The translations under genes and the position numbers were made by a program. From M3007 sp044226205 (lineage in GTDB: Bacteria > Bacteroidota > Bacteroidia > Chitinophagales > Saprospiraceae): 64,000 nucleotides of DNA. Below the pieces are notes generated by a model that was given only the letters and a program-made list of their open reading frames with translations, was not told where the DNA came from and searched no databases. The stretch is from the NCBI GenBank assembly GCA_044226205.1, contig JBGAHL010000018.1:1-64000 (forward strand). The letters run 5' to 3'. Shown piece by piece: positions 45,238 to 53,200 of the stretch. Positions within the stretch are counted from its first letter, which is position 1; the number at the start of each line of letters is the position of its first letter.

Positions 45238-45624
45238 TTAGTTCGAGCCATCGGCTGGTTTTACGCCGTATTCGCGTTCGAGGTCCTGCAATTCTGAAAA
45301 TTCGTTGTCGAGCAGTACGCGTTCGTTGTTGACGGCTGCACGTGCGGATTCGAGTTTGCGGGAATTTGAAATTTTAAGATCGAGCAGGGTGTCGAGCTGG
45401 GCGTACAGTTTATCGCTGTTTTCAAGGAATTCGCGCCGGCGGCGCAGGTAGTCCACGTTCATGGAATCGACCAGTGCCATGGTGCGGGCGTGCTCATCCT
45501 TGATACTTTTCATCTCGGCACGGAACTCGCGGCGTTGCGCGATTTCGCCGCGCAGGTAAGCGCCCGCAAAAAATACGGACAGCAAAAGCGCGATAATGCT
45601 GATGTTGGGACTTGACATATTCAT
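45238..45624 (-). CDS. Small single-span membrane protein with coiled coil
   Basis: 128 residues, family not recognised. One N-terminal membrane helix (ISIIALLLSVFFAGAYLRG) is followed by a highly charged helical stretch predicted to form a coiled coil (RREFRAEMKSIKDEHARTMA, then LYAQLDTLLDLKISNSRKLE and LDNEFSELQDLEREYG). It is reminiscent in shape of spanin- or Rz-like and other envelope-scaffold proteins but shows no sequence match I can name. It lies 36 bases downstream of the 354-residue membrane protein and 43 bases upstream of the exported coiled-coil gene. Confidence 0.65.
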   Translation of the reverse strand: MNMSSPNISIIALLLSVFFAGAYLRGEIAQRREFRAEMKSIKDEHARTMALVDSMNVDYLRRRREFLENSDKLYAQLDTLLDLKISNSRKLESARAAVNNERVLLDNEFSELQDLEREYGVKPADGSN

Positions 45625-45660
45625 TTGATTTAAAGGTAAATGTAGTTAAAAAAAGGGTGT

Positions 45661-46725
45661 TTATCCATCGGGCATTTCCTTTTTCCCCGAATCGTCGTCG
45701 TTGGCGGTTTTGGGTTTTTTAGCGCCGCGGCCAAGGCTTTCCAACGGGCTGTCCGAGCCGGGGCGGGTCAGGAAGCTGCCCCCGGCGCCGCTACCGCCAC
45801 TGCTGCTGCTGCTGACGGTCGTCAGTCCGCCTGAAGAAGAGGGACCGCTGCTGCGCAGGCCGATCAGTTGTTTGAGCACACCGAACCAGAAGGTGGCGCC
45901 GAGCGAAAGGGCGAGGGTGGTGGTGAGCCAGCCGATGGCTTTGTAGAGCCACCATTGGCCGTTGACTTGCGACCAGTCGACCTGCGACCAGCCCAGGCCC
46001 AGCGGTGAGCTGATGGCGCTGATGTTGTTGTTGACCAGTTCGTTCAGTTTTTGTTGTGCGCCCTGGAAATCGGGGGCTGCCGTTGCGGCCGCTGCATCAG
46101 GGGCCGGTTGGGTATTGACAAAAGTCTCGGCGGCGTCGGCCACATACTCGCTTAAAGTCGCATTGACTGAAAGGTTGTTGTAGATCTGGAGCGCATCGAC
46201 ATTGAATATCAGGGTAACAATCGTGCCGATCAGCAAGAGCCAGGTGCGGGTTTTGCGTTTGTACCAGCCCGAGGCGCGGTCCATGACCTCGTTGAACCAT
46301 TCTTCGGTCTTGTTGCGGAATTCGTTGACGTTTTCATCGGCTTCGCGCCAGAGGAAAGACAGCACTTTTTTGAGTTCGCCTTCGGGCAGGTTAGAGACCC
46401 GTTCGCCGATACGTTGCTGTGGGTCGCCGTCGAGGATATCGCCCAGAATGGCACTGAACGTGCCGGAGCCGATATAGGACGGGAATGCCTTTTCCGCGGC
46501 GCGTTTGGCGCCTTTGGTATTGGCATTCATGGTAAGTTGCCGGTAATAAGGGTGTTCGAGGAAAAGTTGGGTTTTGTTGCCCAGCATGTTTTGCAGGGCT
46601 TGTACGAGGTGTTTGCCCCGGAGAGAAAGGAGTCCGGCGATCATCTCCATGACCGTGGTGGTCAGGAGGCTGAACAAGAGCATGACAAAAACGATACCGA
46701 TGACGACGGAGAGCAGGGTGAGCAT
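45661..46725 (-). CDS. Multi-span membrane protein of unknown function, eCIS-adjacent
   Basis: 354 residues, family not named. Three hydrophobic spans are visible: LTLLSVVIGIVFVMLLFSLL at the start, TWLLLIGTIVTLIFNVDALQ (about 160-180), and AIGWLTTTLALSLGATFWFG (about 265-285). Between the first two is a soluble helical domain (GKHLVQALQNMLGNKTQLFL, EKAFPSYIGSGTFSAILGDI). The C-terminal ~70 residues are Ser/Gly-rich and low-complexity. The GT/SG-tail is probably cytoplasmic. It is 87 bases downstream of the AAA+ ATPase gene, on the same strand. Confidence 0.7.
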   Translation of the reverse strand: MLTLLSVVIGIVFVMLLFSLLTTTVMEMIAGLLSLRGKHLVQALQNMLGNKTQLFLEHPYYRQLTMNANTKGAKRAAEKAFPSYIGSGTFSAILGDILDGDPQQRIGERVSNLPEGELKKVLSFLWREADENVNEFRNKTEEWFNEVMDRASGWYKRKTRTWLLLIGTIVTLIFNVDALQIYNNLSVNATLSEYVADAAETFVNTQPAPDAAAATAAPDFQGAQQKLNELVNNNISAISSPLGLGWSQVDWSQVNGQWWLYKAIGWLTTTLALSLGATFWFGVLKQLIGLRSSGPSSSGGLTTVSSSSSGGSGAGGSFLTRPGSDSPLESLGRGAKKPKTANDDDSGKKEMPDG

Positions 46726-46812
46726 AAGAATTTGTACTGGTTGGAAGAGTGGCAGCCAAAGGTAGCTAATTCGGCAAATCCTGAAATCACTCGGGTATGA
46801 ATTGCGCCGGAA

Positions 46813-48105
46813 TTAGCTCACAATTTTTCCCTCCTTGTTAAATTCGCGGACAATGCCTTCTCTCACATCGCTTTCCTGAATTTTGTCGTCGTTGCGTTCG
46901 AGCGCCTGGAGGCAGGCGTATTGCACCACGTTGAGGATACCCGCCCCGCTGAGTTCAAACCGCTGGGCGATGGCATTCAGGTTGACCGCATCCATCTTCA
47001 TTTTATCCGGAAAAGACTTTTGCCAGATGCTCAGTCGTTCGACGGGGCCGGGCATCGGGAAGTGAATGATGTTCTGAAAGCGGCGCATGAAGGCGTCGTC
47101 GATATTGGTTTTGAAGTTGGAAGCGAGGATAACCAGTCCGTTGAAATGCTCGACGCGCTGGAGCAGGTAAGCCACTTCCTGGTTGGCGTACTTGTCGTGG
47201 GCGTCGCGCACGCCGGTGCGTTTGCCGAAGAGGGCGTCGGCCTCGTCGAAGAACAGAATCCAGTCCTTGTTTTCGGCTTTGTCGAAAAGACTGGACAGGT
47301 TTTTTTCCGTTTCGCCGATGAATTTGGAGATGACCATAGACAGGTCGACGCGATACACATCGCGGCCGGTGTATTTGCCCAAGAGGGCTGCCGTGAGGGT
47401 TTTTCCGGTGCCGGGCGGGCCGTGAAAAAGGGCGCGGAAGCCCGGTTTGAGGCGTTTGCGCATGCCGAATTCGTCGAGCAGGCGCGAGCCGTTGCGGAGC
47501 CAGCCTTCGAGTTCGTGTACCTGGCGGAGAACGGGGGGCGGCAGCACCAGGTCGTCCCATTCCATGAGGGTTTCGAGGCGGTCGGCCGGGAAGTTCATGC
47601 CAAAACGCGGTCGGCTGACGCGGCCCAGCGCAAACAACTCGGCGTATTCCGGGTCGAGGATCAGTCGGCCGGTGCTGGCGGGTTCGCCGGCGCGCAATTC
47701 TTCGAGGTACAGGACTCGTTTTTTTGCAAAAAGGTGTTCTGTATCAAAGAGTTGCATGACCTGTCGACGGCGGTCTTCGTCTTTGCCTGCGAGCAGAAAA
47801 AGGGCGGTTTCGCCGGTCGGCAAAAAGCCCCGGTGGTTGGCGCCTTTTACGCCGCCGAAGGCCGGGAAGTCGCCGCCCTGGGGCAGGAATTCGGCGATGA
47901 TGTCGTCGAAAAAAGTAGGCAGCAGGTGCGGGGCCAGCGCGGTGCAGAGTACGGTGAATTCGTCGATGTTGAGCTGGTTGTCGGCCACGAAGCGATGGAG
48001 GGGCGAGCCGTCGTCGGGCAGTGCCGGGGTGTCGGGGGCGGGCAGTTCGCGGCCGAAATAGGCGGCGACGCGGTAGCGGGTGAGGGCGTGGAGGAAGGGA
48101 AGCAC
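46813..48105 (-). CDS. AAA+ ATPase of the eCIS (Afp15-like)
   Basis: 430-residue AAA+ ATPase. Walker A is FHGPPGTGKTLTAAL (229-236), Walker B ILFFDEAD (283-290), and the arginine finger region is AFMRRFQNIIHF. The first ~200 residues form the variable N-terminal domain seen in ATPases that accompany contractile injection systems (Afp15 of the antifeeding prophage). They are thought to aid assembly of the particle or load effectors. It starts with GTG, 18 bases after the lipoprotein gene. The position next to DUF4157 genes and the tape-measure gene supports the eCIS assignment; the sequence alone says only AAA+. Confidence 0.88.
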   Translation of the reverse strand: MLPFLHALTRYRVAAYFGRELPAPDTPALPDDGSPLHRFVADNQLNIDEFTVLCTALAPHLLPTFFDDIIAEFLPQGGDFPAFGGVKGANHRGFLPTGETALFLLAGKDEDRRRQVMQLFDTEHLFAKKRVLYLEELRAGEPASTGRLILDPEYAELFALGRVSRPRFGMNFPADRLETLMEWDDLVLPPPVLRQVHELEGWLRNGSRLLDEFGMRKRLKPGFRALFHGPPGTGKTLTAALLGKYTGRDVYRVDLSMVISKFIGETEKNLSSLFDKAENKDWILFFDEADALFGKRTGVRDAHDKYANQEVAYLLQRVEHFNGLVILASNFKTNIDDAFMRRFQNIIHFPMPGPVERLSIWQKSFPDKMKMDAVNLNAIAQRFELSGAGILNVVQYACLQALERNDDKIQESDVREGIVREFNKEGKIVS

Positions 48106-48123
48106 AGTTTTATCAGTCTGGAA

Positions 48124-48582
48124 TTAATCTGTTGTATCAATAGGCGGATCCCATTTTCTTTCGGAGTTGTCTAAAAGTGGATTAGGGTAGTTTTTGATAT
48201 GTTGTAATTCATCTACAAAATAATAATAAGCCTGGGTGTTAGTGTATAGGTTGCTCACAACCAGCGTTGTTGGAGAAAGGCCGGGGGTATCGTGCCGTGG
48301 CAGGGGGATACGGGTACCCGCAGTATTCACGACGAAAAAAAGATTATCCTCAGGGAGTTTTACACCCAGATTGGGGCCAAATTGTGTGTCTAAAACCCCG
48401 TTATCCGGGATGCGGTAAACCCTGAACCGGCCTTCCCGCTCTTCGGGCGTTCCTTGTGTTTGGGAAAACAAAATAGATATTTTTCCACGAAATGTGTCAG
48501 GAATCAAGTGTAATTCAGGTTCAGGTTTATTCATACAGCTCAACAAGTTGACACAAAAGAAAATAAAAAAAAGGGGTTTCAT
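48124..48582 (-). CDS. Small lipoprotein (DUF6843-like), overlapping a DUF4157 gene
   Basis: 152 residues. A signal sequence ends in a lipobox (FCVNLLSC, Cys16). The region GKISILFSQTQGTPEEREGR then FRVYRIPDNGVLDTQFGPNL recalls the DUF6843 family as I remember it; the identification is by motif only. Its start codon overlaps the stop of the 518-residue DUF4157 gene by four bases (48579-48582), the arrangement of translationally coupled pairs. That pairing would fit an immunity or accessory protein for the DUF4157 protein, exported to the envelope. The base composition is lower in GC than the flanking AAA+ gene. Confidence 0.6.
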   Translation of the reverse strand: MKPLFFIFFCVNLLSCMNKPEPELHLIPDTFRGKISILFSQTQGTPEEREGRFRVYRIPDNGVLDTQFGPNLGVKLPEDNLFFVVNTAGTRIPLPRHDTPGLSPTTLVVSNLYTNTQAYYYFVDELQHIKNYPNPLLDNSERKWDPPIDTTD

Positions 48583-50135
48583 CTTCGTGTATTTTGGGTT
48601 ATTCTTTCTTTTTCTGACAGGGCACGTTCTGCTTCCCGGCTTCGGTCGCCACGGCTTCTGCGGTCGTTAGGTTGCTCTACTTCCCCAAAGCCAGCTGATG
48701 TGCCGGGTGATCCGGGCAAATTGGTTGGTGTGACATTTACGTCAACCGGGGTAGGGTGATAATTAACCTGAAAGGGTACATCCCAGGCCATACCAGTTGC
48801 CTCAAGACGGCTTAACGGGATCGTTAGCAAGGTTTCGAGACCTGCTGCCCCCATTCCTCCCGGGCAGAAATCAACGGCATCAAGCACTTCAAATTCAAAA
48901 GCGGATTTAAGTTTGATACCAATGGTATTGCCATCGATATCTGTTTCGCGGTAAGCCTGAATGTGGCCTTTTAATTGCCGGGTATCCGGTCCGTAATCGC
49001 TTCCACTGACGCCGCCGGCAATATGGCCGGGGATGTCGAACGGATTGCTGAAATTGATCCCGTATGAGAGTTCTTCGGCCGTGTAAACGTCTTCTACCGG
49101 AATATTTGTCCAGGCGTTCGGCGTGATAGTCCCAAACAAACTATGCCGGGCAGCCGCAATTCGCATCAAATAGTTTACCCGAGATCTGGTCACCTCACTG
49201 GCCGAGAATCCGTAACCGATGGTGGTGCCATCGGTATATTTTCGCCGGCCGGAAGACGGGCCGCGCAAATATTGGTTCCAAAGTCCGGCGACTTCCGCTC
49301 CGAACATTCCGGCAGAGGCGACCGGTAAAACGGAGCGTACATATATTTTGGCAGCGGCGGCTTCGATATAGGATGTATACGGCGAGCAAAAATTGCCAGT
49401 ATCATCTCGCTCAGGGCGTTGCCGAGGAATTTGTTGTGCTTCATCGGCGCGTTGACGGACGCCCCCTGCCCAATCAGAGATTCCTTCTGCGGCGTTGCCG
49501 AGCCAGGCCGAGGCATCGTCGAGCCACGAACGTTGAATACTGCGCCGGAGGCCGTTTTCCTGCTGCGTCACATGGACAAGTTCGTGCGCCAGAAGTTGCT
49601 TTCCTTCCCTGGTATCTGGTCGGAACTGACCGGAATTGAAAAATACGTCGTGGCCTGCCGTAAACGCTTTGGCCTGTAAAGACTGGCTTAAATACGTGGC
49701 TTGAGGGTTCGTGTGGACATGAACGTCGCTGAAATCCGCCCCGATCCCTGCTTCCATCTCAGCCCGCATGTCTTCCGGCAAAGGCTGCCCTTTCCCCCGG
49801 CTGCTTTCGATCTGGTTGCTGACATGAGCCGAAGCAAGGCCGCCGCTGTTTTCGGCTTTGCCTTGCAGCATTTCGTTTTCCTCGGGGGCGTTCATGCGCT
49901 GCACCTCGGTCTTTTGTAGTATCATTTTATCCTCGCGCATCCGCTCGTCGTTGGTGCCCGGCATTTTTTCTTCGTCGGGGGTGGCGAGGCGTTGGATGGC
50001 GGGGGTGAAAAAGGAAGGACCGCTTGCCTTGGTTTGTTCATGAAAAGCAGAGAAAAAAGGTTGATGCTCCGTCTGCTCGGGGGCGGGCTGGCGATGGCGG
50101 CGGGATTGGTAGGTAGGAGAAAAAATGCTCTTCAT
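48579..50135 (-). CDS. DUF4157 protein, eCIS-associated (short paralogue)
   Basis: 518 residues. Residues ~118-195 are a DUF4157 metallopeptidase-like domain: GADFSDVHVHTNPQA, AFTAGHDVFFNSGQFRPD, LLAHELVHVTQQ with the HExxH-type motif HELVH at 184-188. DUF4157 is strongly linked to eCIS loci and is found on their effectors or as a processing/packaging domain. The first ~100 residues share a leader with the 1769-residue protein (see findings). The body from ~205 to 518 resembles no family I know; it has an acidic/aromatic beta-rich section (DVYTAEELSYGINFSNPFDI) and a basic tail. It may be the effector part. No signal peptide. Confidence 0.8.
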   Translation of the reverse strand: MKSIFSPTYQSRRHRQPAPEQTEHQPFFSAFHEQTKASGPSFFTPAIQRLATPDEEKMPGTNDERMREDKMILQKTEVQRMNAPEENEMLQGKAENSGGLASAHVSNQIESSRGKGQPLPEDMRAEMEAGIGADFSDVHVHTNPQATYLSQSLQAKAFTAGHDVFFNSGQFRPDTREGKQLLAHELVHVTQQENGLRRSIQRSWLDDASAWLGNAAEGISDWAGGVRQRADEAQQIPRQRPERDDTGNFCSPYTSYIEAAAAKIYVRSVLPVASAGMFGAEVAGLWNQYLRGPSSGRRKYTDGTTIGYGFSASEVTRSRVNYLMRIAAARHSLFGTITPNAWTNIPVEDVYTAEELSYGINFSNPFDIPGHIAGGVSGSDYGPDTRQLKGHIQAYRETDIDGNTIGIKLKSAFEFEVLDAVDFCPGGMGAAGLETLLTIPLSRLEATGMAWDVPFQVNYHPTPVDVNVTPTNLPGSPGTSAGFGEVEQPNDRRSRGDRSREAERALSEKERITQNTRR

Positions 50136-50202
50136 AAGGATGCCTTGTTTATCTGCACATTGAAAAGATATTATATCAGGCCTATGATTTCGTATTACGA
50201 TT

Positions 50203-53200
50203 TCACTGCGACGCTCGTCTTCCGGATGCAGTCAGGCGTCTGGTTATTTCCACTTGCAGTTCTTGTCTCAATCGCGTTTCAGTCTGGATAATTGTTTGCA
50301 GCGCCTCCTGACTATAAGTGGCTCGGGCCGAAAATTGATCTGCCCATGACCTGTCTTGCCTGGATAGGTTGGCCCCTGCATCTACGGCCCTCAGATTTGC
50401 CCGATGATTGGCCACCGCCGTTTGGTCCTCCCAGTTCAAATCCCGGAACCCTGGCATATCAACGATATCACGCAGTGGGACAATATGATCTACGTGCAAT
50501 TCTCCGGAAGGGGGCCGCGCTCCACTGACCTGATCGTTTCCGCCAGCGCTCCGTAGCACCTGATCCCGGACGGACGGACCGGGGGAAGCGGCCCTGACTC
50601 GGTCGTAAAGCGGGCGCATGGAGTCTCTCAAATTGGTGATCGCCCTTTGTTCGCGGTCTAATAACCTTTGTTCTTCTGATCGTGGTCTGATTCGGCCTTG
50701 CTGGACCTCTGCAAGCGTCATGGTTTCTATATCTACATCGTGGAACACGTCTTGCAGCACTTCGCGTTCCCGTGGCGAAAGGGCATCGAGATTAATGACG
50801 CGCTGTCCTGGCCGTCTTTCCTGCCGGAGCTTTTCGATGATTCCGGGCAGTTCACTCGCATTTTGTCTCGAAATATCGATCTGTTCCCTGATTGAGGCGA
50901 TTTCCTGCTCGATTGCATGGCCTCTTCTCTGCGCATCCCTTAAATCATCCGCCGCGATAAATCCGCGTCCCTGCTCATAAGAATTGAGATCCCGCGTATG
51001 GATTTCAATCTGGCTTCGGATGGAGTCTATTTCCAGGTCAATATCGTGCAATTCGGCCTCATTGGCAGCCCGTGCGCTATCGGAACTCAGGCGTTCGGCC
51101 CTTTGATCAATCAGGGCCTGTTTGGCTTGAAGATCAGTCATGATGGAATTCAGCTTTTCCAGTTCCTGTCTTGCTTCAAAACCCCGGGTGCCGTAATCGG
51201 GTGGAAGCAGCCTTAACTTTCCGCCCACGCGTTCGATCAACCTGCGAATGGATCCGACCACGCCCTGGTACCGTTTCAGGTGCCGGACTGTGTTTAAGTG
51301 CGCCTGGACGTGGCTCGCATCGGCTAAGGGGCCTACCTCCATTCTCAGTCGGCCGTTTTGATAGTAAACCCGTACAGAGTTGCCATGCAACGTCGGGTTT
51401 TCGATCAGCGGTACATCCGGGTGAGAAGCCATCGCCTGATGAAGCGCTGTTCTTTCGGCCTCGGTCCGGACGCGCCCTGCCTCAAACCGGTCGGTATCCT
51501 CCGAACGCAGCCGTCTTCCCGGCAGCTCCATATCTGGATTGGACTCGAGACGGCTTTGTTGGCTAGAGGACCGTAGCAGAAGTTCATCCCTGAAATGGAT
51601 TAAAGCGTCGTATTCCGGATCGGTACGGTTGGTGAGTGCACCTTGGGCTTCCAATTCGCGAATTCGGGAATCAATTCCTTCCAGCAGTCTCAATCTGGTT
51701 TCGGGATGTTCCATCAAGGGGGAGTTACGCACCATGTCGGCTAATTCGCGGGGAGTCCTTGGTTGCTCACGCGTAAAATGTTCGAAACCCCGGGTTACTG
51801 GCGTGGTGACCAAATCTTCGAATAATTCTGACATATCGCTTACAATGGCCGGGGTCATGTAAGACCAGGCCCTGGCACCGTTGAAACTGCTGATCTGGCT
51901 TGCACTTCGCAGGAATTCGGCGATACTGACGATAGCTGCCAAGTCGCTTACGCCTTGAGCGCTCAGGTAGGAACCATAAGCCGTTGAAACTACGCTTCCG
52001 ACCGGGCCGAATAATTCGAGGCCATATCTAATAAAGGAAACCCGGAGCGCTTCCGCCAGCATTTTCGCGATATTCTCAGGGTTCAACAGATTGATGATAT
52101 CTGCGGCGATCCCGAATTGCACATTTGCGATATGGAAGATCGTCGCCAGGCGGTATTCTGGCTCCTGGCGCGCTTCGTAAAACCCGTCGAAGTAAAGGTC
52201 GAAGTCCCTGAAAAGCCTATCTGTCGACGTCATCGCGATAGAAGGGGTACCCCCCATCTGCTCCCTTGCCGTTGCCCTGGTTTGTTGTAAGGACCTCGCG
52301 CGCGATGAAGCGGACGTGGGAGACACCCCCCGGAGGTAAATATCTACAGCGTTTGCCTGGGCGCCCTCTACGCCCCTTGCCTGCATGGCCGGCTCGCCGA
52401 TCGATCTTCCATCAAAAGTCGGCTGATGGGTCGAGCCGATGGTTTGCCGGTGTTGCTGGTAGGCCATGATATACCTCGAAACCTCGGGAGAGATTACCCG
52501 GTGCTCTCTCGAGAGGACTGTTTGGTGATTAATATCATAGATGTCGTAGACGTCAATTAGATAACTCCAGCCCTCTGCTGCCTCCACTGTCCGCAGTCCA
52601 AAAATGGCCGCTTCCGAAGTCGCAATGCCTGCTTGCACCGCTCCGGCGGATTGTTGGTCCTGGGGCAAACCGGCTACACCGCTGAACCGGGTAGCAGTAT
52701 CCTGTTCCCGTGGTCGGGCAAACTCCTCCCGCGAGCCGGCTTCGCTACTGACTACCCCTCGCCGGTTGGGCGTGGGGTACATTTCTCCGAACTCATAGAG
52801 CGGAGATTGGGCTGTGCCACGAACGGCCCCGACCCGGCTGGGAGTAGGCAGGTTAGATAGAAATTGCGTGTTCGGGTGCCCTAGTACGTTCTGCATTAAG
52901 TTCGCGAAATGATTCATTAAAAAGGCCCTTCCCAGAGCGCCTGTGACCGCGCTCGGTCCCGACAACGCGCCCGAACCCATTAATTGGTACGGCTGGCCCA
53001 TCATCCCCATAAAAAACTGCATGCTGGGGTGTTGCTGCTCTTCCTGTAGGCTGAAAAACGAAAACCACCTGCTGAATACCTGGTTGAATTCGGCCAGGTT
53101 GTATGATGGCGACTGCGGGATAATAGTATTGTGCAGGGATGCCAGGTCTGCCATCTGTTGCTGGATGCGCGCATCCAGATCGCTCATAAACCGGTTCGAA

